Shown here piece after piece: positions 53,555-61,458 of a stretch of 64,000 bases of DNA (positions within the stretch are counted from its first letter, which is position 1; the number at the start of each line of letters is the position of its first letter). The stretch is from Kutzneria sp. 744. Its GTDB lineage: Bacteria > Actinomycetota > Actinomycetes > Mycobacteriales > Pseudonocardiaceae. The stretch spans positions 8,500,675 to 8,564,674 of the forward strand of contig NZ_KK037166.1 in assembly GCF_000568255.1 (NCBI RefSeq), in the 5' to 3' direction. Under the pieces are notes generated by a model. The model did no database searches and had not been told where the DNA came from. It worked only from the letters and a program-made list of their open reading frames with translations. A program made the translations under genes and the position numbers.

Positions 53555-54477
53555 GCAGTTCCGACGACGGCGCAGCCGATGGCGAACTCCGTGGCCGGGT
53601 CGCAGCCGATGAGCTCCTCGACCAGCTCGTCCCGGATCGCGGCGGTGAACGTGGTCCGCAGGCCCAGGGCGGTCGCGGTGAGTGACAGGGTCTGGTTCAC
53701 GTGCCCGGCGTCGAGCTGGAGCACGCGGTAGGCGCGAGGCGTGTCCTGGTTGCGGACGATGCTCGTGTAGAAGACGGCGAGGCCGGCGCCGGCGACCCAC
53801 CGCTGATCGCCGCAGGCCGCCACCAGATCGGCGTCGGCCACGGCATCGCCGACCAGGGCGAGCTCGTGCTTGCGGCAGTCGTAGTGGTAGACGCCGGGCT
53901 TGAGGCCCTCCACGTCCCGTACTGCCGGGTACAGTTCGGTCGAGTTCGCGGCGCTGACCTGGAGCAGCGCGCCGAGCGAGGCCAGCGGCAGCGGGCCGGG
54001 GCCGAAGTCCCGGTGGTCGCGGCGAAGCTGGAGCACCTCCAGCAGATCCCGGTTGCGCCACTGGGCGTCCTCGGCCGCCGGCAGCGGGATCCGCTCGGTG
54101 TCGGGGAAGGTGCTGACCGGATCGAGCCGGTCAGCGGGCCGGTCGGCGCCGGGGAACCGGGTGCCGCGGGTGGTCCGCGTCGAGTAGTGGTACGCCCTGG
54201 CCACCGGCCCCCACTGGCCCCAGGCGTGCAGCACGGCCTGCTCCTGGGCGTCCCGCTGCGAGCCCTCGGCCACGAGCACGTCGTTGGCGAGCAGGGCGTC
54301 CCGGGCCGGTCGCAGCCGCTCCGGCACCGAGTCGCGGTCCCGCCAGCGCAGGAACCAGCGCATCACCTCGTCGGTGTCGGTGCCCAGCGTGAGCTGCCGG
54401 TGGTCCAGGTAGTCGTCCCAGACGACCTGGCCATCGATGACGAACACCCCGCCGCACGCGGAGATCCGCAGCCGCAT
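53551..54477 (-). CDS. SagB-type / nitroreductase-family dehydrogenase
   Basis: 308 residues. The C-terminal two thirds are an FMN-dependent nitroreductase fold of the SagB/ThcOx type: LQLRRDHRDFGPGPLPLASLGALLQVS, LKPGVYHYDCRKHELALVGD, RVLQLDAGHVNQTLSLTATALGL and the final EFAIGCAVVG. In RiPP pathways SagB enzymes oxidise thiazolines or oxazolines to thiazoles or oxazoles; other members dehydrogenate different small molecules. The N-terminal third (VVWDDYLDHRQLTLGTD) resembles the extra domain of SagB proteins. The ATG at 54477 overlaps the stop of a 15-codon ORF. Two ABC transporters lie upstream on the same strand. No cyclodehydratase (YcaO) is in the window. Confidence 0.85.
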   Translation of the reverse strand: MRLRISACGGVFVIDGQVVWDDYLDHRQLTLGTDTDEVMRWFLRWRDRDSVPERLRPARDALLANDVLVAEGSQRDAQEQAVLHAWGQWGPVARAYHYSTRTTRGTRFPGADRPADRLDPVSTFPDTERIPLPAAEDAQWRNRDLLEVLQLRRDHRDFGPGPLPLASLGALLQVSAANSTELYPAVRDVEGLKPGVYHYDCRKHELALVGDAVADADLVAACGDQRWVAGAGLAVFYTSIVRNQDTPRAYRVLQLDAGHVNQTLSLTATALGLRTTFTAAIRDELVEELIGCDPATEFAIGCAVVGTA

Positions 54478-54524
54478 CAGGCCACGCCGGGCGACGCGCG
54501 GTCGGTGTCCACAAACTCGTCCAT
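54477..54524 (-). CDS. 15-codon ORF coupled to the SagB-type gene
   Basis: ATG at 54524, peptide MDEFVDTDRASPGVA, stop TGA overlapping the SagB ATG (TGATG). TAACCT, a plausible -10 box, ends 7 bases before the ATG, so it could be read from a leaderless transcript. It may be a RiPP precursor, a translation leader or chance. It lacks Cys and has one Ser and one Thr, which limits azole chemistry. Confidence 0.35.
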   Translation of the reverse strand: MDEFVDTDRASPGVA

Positions 54525-54585
54525 GCCCGTCAGGTTATCGTCGTCTAACCGGAACGGACCAAATCGTTACCGGCCGCGACCAGGA

Positions 54586-56316
54586 TCAACTGCCCGTTCG
54601 ACCGTATGCGCGGGCCTGAATCCGGTACAGCCGCGCGTATCGCCCGTCGGCCGCCATCAGCTCGGCGTGTGAGCCCCGTTCGACCAGCCGGCTGCCGTCG
54701 AGCACCAGGATCTGGTCGGCCATCCGCACGGTGGCGAACCGGTGCGAGACGAGCACCGTCACCCCTGGGCCGCCGGCGTGGGCGTAGCGGTCGAACAGGG
54801 CGTCCTCCGTGGCGGCGTCCAGGGCCGAGGTCGGCTCGTCCAGCACGAGCAACAGGGGAGCGGGTCGCATGAAGCCGCGGGCCAGCGCCACCTTCTGCCA
54901 CTGGCCGTGCGACAGGTCCACGCCGTTCTCCCAGGTCACGCCCAGTTGCGCGGTGAGGTCCGGCACGGCGTCGCCGGCGCCGGCCCGGGCGACGGCTTCG
55001 TGCAGCGCGACCGGATCGTCGATGCGCCTCAGGTCTCCGACGCCGATCGATTCGCCGGCGGTGTACTCGAACGGGAAGAAGTCCTGGAACGCGCCGGAAG
55101 TCCTTTCCCGCCATCGCTGTGCGTCGATCGTCGCGAGATCGACGCCGTCGACGAGGATGCGGCCGGCGGTGGGTTGGTAGAGCCGGCACAGCAGCTTGAC
55201 CAGCGTGGACTTGCCGGCGCCGTTCTCGCCGACGACGGCGACGGTCGTGCCGGCGTTGAGGGTGACGGTGACGTCGTCGAGCACGTTCCGGTCGATGCCG
55301 GGGTAGCGGAAGGTGACGTTCTCCAGGTGGATGCCGGTTTTCAGGCGAGCCGGCGGATGGCGGTCGGCGTGCTGGGCCTGGGCCGTCGCGTAGTCCTCCA
55401 GCCAGGCCAGGCGGCGGGCGACATCGAGCCAGATCGTGCGGAAGAAGTGCGTCTGCTGGACAGTGTTGGCGACGTACTGGGCGAGCCGGCCGCCGGCGGC
55501 CAGGACGAGCAGCAGCGTCGCCGGTTGGCGCACGGTGGTGGCGATCGCCGCGAGGAAGGCCAGGCCGAACAGGGCATGCGCGCCGGCCTGCCACCAGGCC
55601 GTACGCCAGCGGGCCTTGGCGATTGGCCGGTGCCGTTTCCACCACGCCTCGCGGCGCAGGTCGGCGATCTTGTCCTGGACGCCGAAGACGCGGATCTCCT
55701 TGGCCGGACCGGGCGTCGTGCCGAGCTCGAACAGGTGCTTGGCCAGCCGATCGTGCTGCGCGCCGGCCTCTTCGGCCCTCCGCTCGGCGCCGGCCCGCCA
55801 CGTCGACACCAGCACCGCCGGGACCGCGACGACGCCGAGCAGCCCGAACCAGGGGTTGGCGGACATCAGCAGGGCCGCCGTGATCACGAGTCGGACGAGG
55901 GCGCCCAAGGTCGCGAACAGCTGCTGGTAGATCTCGCTCAGGGCGGCGGCGTGGTCGCGCAGCACCCAGATGCGGTCCATGACCTCTGGGCGCTCGTGGT
56001 GCTCCATGGTCGTGATCGAGGACTGGAGGCGGGCCACGTGTTCCTCGACGACGATCGCCGCGCGGTCGGCGAACCGTCGGTTGGCGCGGTCGCTGACCGT
56101 GGTGAGCAGCCAGCCGCCGATGGCCAGCACGGCCAGCGTTCCGGCGGCTGTCGCGGTGTGCGTGGCCAGTTGTGAGAAAGCCAGCGCCAGCAAGGCATCG
56201 GGGATCGCCGCGCCGATCGTCGTGACGAAGGCGACCGCGATCAGCGCGGGGCTGGCGCGGTAGCCCAGTTCGAGGGAGCGGGCCAGCGAGGGCAGCCAGC
56301 CGGGGAGCTCAGTCAT
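54586..56316 (-). CDS. ABC transporter half-molecule (membrane domain plus ATPase), second of the pair
   Basis: 576 residues. Membrane domain about 1-320 with six helices. ATPase about 335-570: Walker A VVGENGAGKSTLV, signature DLSHGQWQKVALARG, Walker B LLLVLDEPTSALD, H loop VLVSHRF. The signature reads LSHGQ instead of LSGGQ. It is an exporter-type half transporter and probably pairs with the one encoded just before it (8-base overlap), as in heterodimeric peptide or drug exporters. No peptidase C39 domain is present. The SagB-type gene follows 62 bases beyond its stop after the small ORF. Confidence 0.88.
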   Translation of the reverse strand: MTELPGWLPSLARSLELGYRASPALIAVAFVTTIGAAIPDALLALAFSQLATHTATAAGTLAVLAIGGWLLTTVSDRANRRFADRAAIVVEEHVARLQSSITTMEHHERPEVMDRIWVLRDHAAALSEIYQQLFATLGALVRLVITAALLMSANPWFGLLGVVAVPAVLVSTWRAGAERRAEEAGAQHDRLAKHLFELGTTPGPAKEIRVFGVQDKIADLRREAWWKRHRPIAKARWRTAWWQAGAHALFGLAFLAAIATTVRQPATLLLVLAAGGRLAQYVANTVQQTHFFRTIWLDVARRLAWLEDYATAQAQHADRHPPARLKTGIHLENVTFRYPGIDRNVLDDVTVTLNAGTTVAVVGENGAGKSTLVKLLCRLYQPTAGRILVDGVDLATIDAQRWRERTSGAFQDFFPFEYTAGESIGVGDLRRIDDPVALHEAVARAGAGDAVPDLTAQLGVTWENGVDLSHGQWQKVALARGFMRPAPLLLVLDEPTSALDAATEDALFDRYAHAGGPGVTVLVSHRFATVRMADQILVLDGSRLVERGSHAELMAADGRYARLYRIQARAYGRTGS

Positions 56317-58012
56317 CAAGGAACCTCGCCGCCTGGAGGTCGAACATCGTGCGGTACTTGCCGTTCGCGGCCATCAGCTCGTCGTGGCTGCCCAGCTCCG
56401 CCACCTTTCCGTTGTCCAGCACGCATATCCGGTCGGCCTGTCGGACCGTGCCGAAGCGGTGCGAGACCAGGATCGTGGTGCAGCCCTTGGTTTGTTCGAG
56501 GAAGTTCGTGAAGGCCTCGGCCTCCCCCTTGACGTCCAGCTGGGCCGTCGGCTCGTCCAGCACGACGATGCCGGCGCCCTGCTTCACCGCCGTCAGCGCC
56601 CGGGCCAGGGCGATCCGCTGCCACTGGCCGCCGGAGAGGTCCGTGCCGCCGTCGTATCCCTTGGACAGCACCGTGTCCAGGTCGGCGAAGTCCGCGCCGG
56701 TGGCCTTCAGCGCGGCTCGTATGTCCTCTTCGGACGATCCGGTGGGGGCGACGTTGTCTCTCAAGGGAAGTTGGTAGCGGATGAAGTCCTGGAACACCGC
56801 CGTCACGTTCTCCCGCCAGTTGCTCAGGGTCTTCAGGTCCTCGCCGTCGGCCTCGACGGCGCCGCCGGTCGGGTCGTAGAGGCGGCAGATCAGCTTGGCC
56901 AGGGTCGTCTTGCCCGCGCCGTTCAGGCCGACCACGGCCATCGAAGTGCCGGCCGGGATGGTGAGATCCAGGCCGTCCAGCACGGGTTCGTCGCTGTTGG
57001 GATAGCTGAATCGGACATTCCTGAACCGAATGGTCGTGCCCTTGGCCATGCGTGAACCGGGTGGCAGGTTGCCGACCTCGGACATCCTCTTCTCCAGCCG
57101 GGCCGCCGACCGGACCGCCTCGACCGCCGGCGGCAGCGCCCAGTTCAGGCCGCCGAAGGCCAGCGCCGCAGTGCCGATCGCCGCTTGGGCGTAGGTGGCC
57201 CTCTCGCTCAGCGTGCTCCCGTCCGTCGCCAGCATCCAGAACACCAGGCCGTTCGCCGCCGCCAGCAGGGCCAGCGTCCAGCCGACCCCGCGTTGACGCA
57301 GCTTCGTGGCCTGCCAGCGGAGGTCGACCAGCCTCCGTCTGTTGTGGACGAACTGGCGGACCGTCCAGTCGCTGAGGCCGAAAAGCCGGATCTCCTTGCC
57401 CGCCGGGGGATCCACCGCCAGCCGGTACGTGTACTCCGCCCGCCGCTGCGCGTACTGCACCTCCGGCGTGTCCCGGTGCCACACGCTGGCGTCCTTCAGC
57501 AGCCAGTGCGTGGCCAGCCAGGCCGCCGCCAGCGCCGCCCCGGCCCACCAGTGGTACGTCGCCAGCAGGATCGCCTGGCCCACGCCCGCCAGCGCCTCCA
57601 CCAGGCTGCCCGCGATCATGCCCATCGACAGCGCCAGCGGCGGGCCCGACACGCCCTGGTCGAAGTCCCTCGCCACCGCCAGCTCGCCGGCCAGGGCCGT
57701 CGACTCCAGGTGGGCGATGCCCGGCGGCCCCGTCGCCGCCGAGATCAGCCGGTCCTGCAGCCGTGACGACAGGCGGTCGCCCAGGTTCGTGCTCACCTGG
57801 CCGTGCACCGGCGCCAGCACCTGCATCAGCAGAAACACCACGCCCAGACCCAGCAGCGCCGCCGGCTCTTGTGTCCCGATCAGCCGCCCCGTCTCATAGG
57901 CAAAGGCCGCCGGCAGAACCGCTTGTGCGACAAGGAGAATCCACCACGCCACGGTCAGGCCGGCATGCGAGCGCCAGAGCGCTTTGACGAAGTCCCCCAC
58001 GAGGCCGAGCAT
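56309..58012 (-). CDS. ABC transporter half-molecule (membrane domain plus ATPase), first of the pair
   Basis: 567 residues. Six membrane helices in about 1-310, then the ATPase domain with Walker A VVGLNGAGKTTLAKL, Q loop, signature DLSGGQWQRIALARAL, Walker B GIVVLDEPTAQLD and H loop ILVSHRFG. All key residues are intact. Its ATGACTGA junction with the second half transporter shows tight coupling, and together they probably export a small molecule or peptide. The ATG at 58012 puts the first helix at the N-terminus; a TTG 9 codons upstream is less likely. The SDR gene lies upstream on the same strand, separated by a family A repeat. Confidence 0.88.
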   Translation of the reverse strand: MLGLVGDFVKALWRSHAGLTVAWWILLVAQAVLPAAFAYETGRLIGTQEPAALLGLGVVFLLMQVLAPVHGQVSTNLGDRLSSRLQDRLISAATGPPGIAHLESTALAGELAVARDFDQGVSGPPLALSMGMIAGSLVEALAGVGQAILLATYHWWAGAALAAAWLATHWLLKDASVWHRDTPEVQYAQRRAEYTYRLAVDPPAGKEIRLFGLSDWTVRQFVHNRRRLVDLRWQATKLRQRGVGWTLALLAAANGLVFWMLATDGSTLSERATYAQAAIGTAALAFGGLNWALPPAVEAVRSAARLEKRMSEVGNLPPGSRMAKGTTIRFRNVRFSYPNSDEPVLDGLDLTIPAGTSMAVVGLNGAGKTTLAKLICRLYDPTGGAVEADGEDLKTLSNWRENVTAVFQDFIRYQLPLRDNVAPTGSSEEDIRAALKATGADFADLDTVLSKGYDGGTDLSGGQWQRIALARALTAVKQGAGIVVLDEPTAQLDVKGEAEAFTNFLEQTKGCTTILVSHRFGTVRQADRICVLDNGKVAELGSHDELMAANGKYRTMFDLQAARFLDD

Positions 58013-58046
58013 TGAACCGGGTAGGGCAGCAGACCGCAACCAATTT

Positions 58047-58099
58047 AACCCCCGCGAGTCACGCTCTCCGACACACCGAAATACGGTTTCGGGCAGACC
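58047..58099. repeat. Intergenic repeat, family A, copy 3
   Basis: 53 bases matching 1976-2028 with a handful of substitutions, starting AACCCCCGCGAGTCACG. It lies directly after the SDR stop and before the first ABC gene. It has no long self-complementary arm of its own, so its terminator strength here is uncertain. Confidence 0.75.
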
Positions 58100-58102
58100 G
58101 GG

Positions 58103-59221
58103 CTATCGGCTCAGCGAGGGGACTGTGCGGGGGGAGGTGGTGTGGGTCTGGTACCAGATCTGGAAGTCGCGCAGGACGGCCAGGTCCAGGTGCCAGGAAG
58201 AGACAGCGGGGGAGGGCACCGCGGCGAGCAGCCGGGAGCGGTCGAAGGTCTTCGCGCCGGTGAGGTACGAGCGGAAGAATTCGATCTTGCGATCGAAGTC
58301 GCGGTCGGCAGGGGCGAAGCCGGCGTCGGAGTAGGTGTAGTGCGGTCGGGACAGGCCGGCGACGTCGAACATGAGGTCGAGGCCGTCGCCGAGCCGGATG
58401 CCGGTGGGGTGCGTGAGGTGGAAGACGCCGGCGTGGCCGGACAGGCTCAGCGACACGGCGTCGGCGGCGACGAGGTCGACGGGAGCCAGGTCGACGGGGG
58501 TGAAGGGGTCGGCCCGAAGCCGCAGGGGGCGGGTGCGGACGGCCGGGTCGCCGAGCATGGAGAGCATGCGCTCGACCTGCACGAGCTGGCGGTGGATGCC
58601 GTACATGCCGGAATGGCCGCCCACCACGGCATGGGTGACGCTGTGCCCGATGACGATGCCGGGCCGCAGGATCCGCTTCGCCATGCCGTCCGCGGCCAGC
58701 ACTACCCACTCGGCGGCGATCTTGCTTTCCTCGTAACGGTTGTTGTGCAGCGGATCGGTGACCGCGCGCTCACGGACCGTCCCGGAACGACGGCCGGCCA
58801 CGTAGGCGGTGCTGAAGTGGTTGAAGGACCGGCAACCCAGGGCGGACGCCAGGTCGACGGCGTGGCGGGTGCCGAGCACGTTGGTGCGCTGCAAACCTTC
58901 CCAGTGCCGTTCCTCGTAGCGCTGGTCGGCGGCGCAGTGCCAGAACTCGGTGGCGCCGGCCGGGAAGCGGGCGGGATCGACGCCACAGAGCGGAAGATCC
59001 ACATCGGCGGCCACGGCGACGCAGCGGTGCCGGATGTCGGCGTCGAACGCCTCGCCGTGGCCGAAGGCCCGGGCGGCGGCGCCGAGGGCGGCCGTCAGCC
59101 GGGCGGCGGCGTCGGAGCGGCCGGGGCGCACGAGGCAGGCGACGTCGACGTCGGTGCGGCGCAGCAGCTCCAGCACGAGCGCCGAGCCGACCAGCCCGGT
59201 TGCTCCGGTGACGACGTGCAC
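58103..59221 (-). CDS. Extended SDR, thioester-reductase / fatty acyl-CoA reductase-like (NAD_binding_4)
   Basis: 372 residues from a GTG. VVTGATGLVGSALVLELL is the NADP-binding turn, VACLVRPGRSD follows, and the catalytic YxxxK appears as NNRYEESKIAAEWV, preceded by FNHFSTAYVAG. This subfamily includes terminal reductase domains of NRPS and carboxylic acid reductases, which reduce a thioester to an aldehyde, and free-standing relatives. A role in finishing a small activated acid made with the nearby ligase is possible, but no carrier protein is seen. It is the first gene of the minus-strand run SDR, ABC, ABC, SagB. Confidence 0.82.
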   Translation of the reverse strand: MHVVTGATGLVGSALVLELLRRTDVDVACLVRPGRSDAAARLTAALGAAARAFGHGEAFDADIRHRCVAVAADVDLPLCGVDPARFPAGATEFWHCAADQRYEERHWEGLQRTNVLGTRHAVDLASALGCRSFNHFSTAYVAGRRSGTVRERAVTDPLHNNRYEESKIAAEWVVLAADGMAKRILRPGIVIGHSVTHAVVGGHSGMYGIHRQLVQVERMLSMLGDPAVRTRPLRLRADPFTPVDLAPVDLVAADAVSLSLSGHAGVFHLTHPTGIRLGDGLDLMFDVAGLSRPHYTYSDAGFAPADRDFDRKIEFFRSYLTGAKTFDRSRLLAAVPSPAVSSWHLDLAVLRDFQIWYQTHTTSPRTVPSLSR

Positions 59222-59366
59222 GAAAAGCCCTCTTCCCTGCCTGCGGCGGTCCTTCGATGCTAGCCATCGGGCGGGGTCGGTTCAGCGGACGTTCGGGCCG
59301 ACTTGCCCAAACAAAGGTGCCTTGTCCAGGCCGAATGTGTGCGCTGGGCCACAGCCGCGCCGGGCG

Positions 59367-59372
59367 TAGGCT
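59367..59372 (+). promoter_or_regulatory. -10 box of a leaderless promoter for the MhuD-like gene
   Basis: TAGGCT ends 6 bases before the ATG at 59379 and no ribosome site is present, so the transcript probably starts at the ATG. No clear -35 is visible. Confidence 0.5.
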
Positions 59373-59378
59373 GGCGGC

Positions 59379-59681
59379 ATGGCAGTCGTGAAGATCAACG
59401 CGGTCGAGGTGCCCGATGGCCAGGGCGAGGAGATGGAGAAGCGGTTCGCCGCCCGCGCGGGCGCGGTCGACTCCGAGCCGGGCTTTCTAGGCTTCGAGCT
59501 GCTCCGCCCGACGGGCGGCGACAACCGCTACTTCGTCTACACCCGCTGGGAGTCCGACGCGGACTACCAGGCGTGGGCGGCCAAGGCCTTCGGCAACCAC
59601 GGCGGCGGCCGGCCGGTGGGCACCGGCTCCAGCCTGCTGGAGTTCGACGTCGTGATCAGCGCGGGGCCGAAGCAGGCCTGA
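59379..59681 (+). CDS. MhuD-like heme-degrading monooxygenase (IsdG/ABM fold)
   Basis: 100 residues. VVKINAVEVPDGQGEEMEKRF, PGFLGFELLRP, RYFVYTRWESD, YQAWAA and GSSLLEFDVV align with mycobacterial MhuD, which opens heme to mycobilin and frees iron. The catalytic Asn7 and Trp66 are present. Around the heme ligand the loop is about three residues shorter than in the mycobacterial protein, with His74 in GNHGGGRP as the probable ligand. Antibiotic-biosynthesis monooxygenases share the fold, but similarity is clearly closest to MhuD. It overlaps the convergent FAD monooxygenase by 26 bases. Confidence 0.82.
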   Translation: MAVVKINAVEVPDGQGEEMEKRFAARAGAVDSEPGFLGFELLRPTGGDNRYFVYTRWESDADYQAWAAKAFGNHGGGRPVGTGSSLLEFDVVISAGPKQA

Positions 59682-61395
59682 CGATCGAGGTGTACGCCCG
59701 CGTCAGCGCGGCCGCCGGATCGTCCGGCAGCCGCGCGGCGCGCCAGGCGATGTGCCCGTCCGGCCGCACCAGCAGGGCGCCGTCCTCCTCGATCTCCCTG
59801 GCCCGCAGCCATTCCCCGTACGCGTCGCGCAGGCCGTCGACCCCGATCCTGGTCACGGTGACTGGCAGCGCCGCGGCGGCGTCCACCCAGGCCGTCCCAG
59901 AAATCCCGGTGAGCAGGGTGAACCGGCCCTGGCCGACCAGATCCAGTGTGGACAGTCGGTGGCCGTTCGCGCCGACCAGCCACGCGTGCGGCAGCCGCGC
60001 GCCAGGCCGGGTGGTGCCCTGGTAGTACAGCTCCCTGTCCCGCCGGAACACCTCTTCCGGTGAACCGTCCGGGATCACCGCCGAGGATTCGTAGCGCTGG
60101 TTCATCTCCACGCCGTGCGCGTTGAACTCGTAGTTCTTCAGCTCGATGGCCTCGGCCATGCGCGCCCGCCGCGCCGCCCCGTCCGCGTCCGGCGCGTCCA
60201 ATGCCTTCATTCCCAGGGTGATCGCCTCGTCGTCCCCGCCGCCGGCGATGCCCAGCGTCTCGAAGATCGGCAGGAACTGGTCGCGGCTGAGGTTGGCCCG
60301 GTCCACGATCTGCCTGCCCACCGGCGCACGCTCGGCGGTGTAGCTGTCCAGCAGCGCCGCGTCGGCCTCGCCGCGCACGACCATCGCCAGCTTCCACGCC
60401 AGGTTGTACGAGTCCTGAATGGACGTGTTGGAGCCCAGGCCGTTTGACGGCGGGTGCCGGTGCACGGCGTCGCCGGCGCAGAACACGCGCCCGGCCGAGT
60501 ACTCGGTGGCATAGCTGTGGTTGACCGTCCACAGTGACGTCGAGCTGATCGTCACGTCCAGGTCGTCGTCGCCGACCAGGTCCCGCACGATGGCGGTGGC
60601 CGCCTCGTCATCGACCTCCGGCGGCGCCTGGTCGATGTCGTAACCCCAGGTCAGCAGCCACTTGTGCCACGGCCGCACGCAGCGCACCAGCCCCATTCCG
60701 ATGCCGCCGGTCTCGGCGCCGGGCCGCATCACCCAGTACAGGATGCTCGGCCGGTGCTGCACGTAGCGGCTCAGGTCGGCGTCGAAGACGATGTTCATGC
60801 TGCCGGCCTTGCCGGTGCGCCCGGCGACCGGCAGGCCGAGCTGCTCGGCGACCAGGCTGCGGCCGCCGTCGGCGCCGATCAGGTAGCGGGCGCGAATGGT
60901 CTGCGTCTCGCCGCGCACCCGGTCCAGCACGGTCGCCGTCACGCCGTCGTCATCCTGTTGCAGGGAAAGGAATTCCGTGTCGAAACGGACCTTCGCGCCG
61001 CGCTCGGCCGCGCGGGAGACCAGGATCGGCTCCAGGTAGGTCTGCGGCAGGTCGATCATGCCGCACGGGCTGGCCATGGCGTACTCGGTCGTGGTGGCGT
61101 CGCCGGTGCCCCAGGTGCGGATGCGGCCGATCTCCTCGCCGGCCAGCGACGTGCACAGCACCGTGTCGCCCATCAGGTGCTGCGGCGTGCCCTGCGCCTC
61201 GGCCTCGGCCTGCACGCCGAGATCGCGCAGGACCTCCATGGTGCGCTGGTTGGTGATGTGCGCCCGCGGCGTGTTCGCCACCCAGCCGTACTTGGTGATG
61301 AGCGTGGTGCGCACGCCGTACGTGGCCAGCAGCAGCGCGGCCGACCCGCCGGCGGGCCCGCTGCCGACGACCAGGACATCCGTGTCGTGGGTCAT
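59656..61395 (-). CDS. FAD-dependent phenolic monooxygenase (2,4-dichlorophenol 6-monooxygenase-like)
   Basis: 579 residues. DVLVVGSGPAGGSAALLLATYG is the FAD-binding turn. YLIGADGGRSLVAEQLGL is the DG motif, and GRVFCAGDAVHRHPPSNGLGSNTSIQDSYNLAWKLA is the GD motif with its Asp intact, unlike the frameshifted paralogue at 34.5 kb. The thioredoxin-like C-terminal domain follows at about 420-575. Members hydroxylate phenols or halophenols; the physiological substrate is unknown. It sits 63 bases downstream of an AraC-type regulator on the same strand, which may control it. Confidence 0.88.
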   Translation of the reverse strand: MTHDTDVLVVGSGPAGGSAALLLATYGVRTTLITKYGWVANTPRAHITNQRTMEVLRDLGVQAEAEAQGTPQHLMGDTVLCTSLAGEEIGRIRTWGTGDATTTEYAMASPCGMIDLPQTYLEPILVSRAAERGAKVRFDTEFLSLQQDDDGVTATVLDRVRGETQTIRARYLIGADGGRSLVAEQLGLPVAGRTGKAGSMNIVFDADLSRYVQHRPSILYWVMRPGAETGGIGMGLVRCVRPWHKWLLTWGYDIDQAPPEVDDEAATAIVRDLVGDDDLDVTISSTSLWTVNHSYATEYSAGRVFCAGDAVHRHPPSNGLGSNTSIQDSYNLAWKLAMVVRGEADAALLDSYTAERAPVGRQIVDRANLSRDQFLPIFETLGIAGGGDDEAITLGMKALDAPDADGAARRARMAEAIELKNYEFNAHGVEMNQRYESSAVIPDGSPEEVFRRDRELYYQGTTRPGARLPHAWLVGANGHRLSTLDLVGQGRFTLLTGISGTAWVDAAAALPVTVTRIGVDGLRDAYGEWLRAREIEEDGALLVRPDGHIAWRAARLPDDPAAALTRAYTSIVRPASAPR

Positions 61396-61458
61396 CGCCA
61401 GAGTATTGCCGGGCCGTACCGGTTACGCCTGCACGGAATGCGCGCCGCGCTGCACGTT

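Noticed and set aside
53551-54524. Confident call of a thiazole/oxazole RiPP cluster
   Set aside because: No YcaO cyclodehydratase is present and the 15-residue peptide lacks Cys and has one Ser and one Thr. Kept only as a hypothesis.
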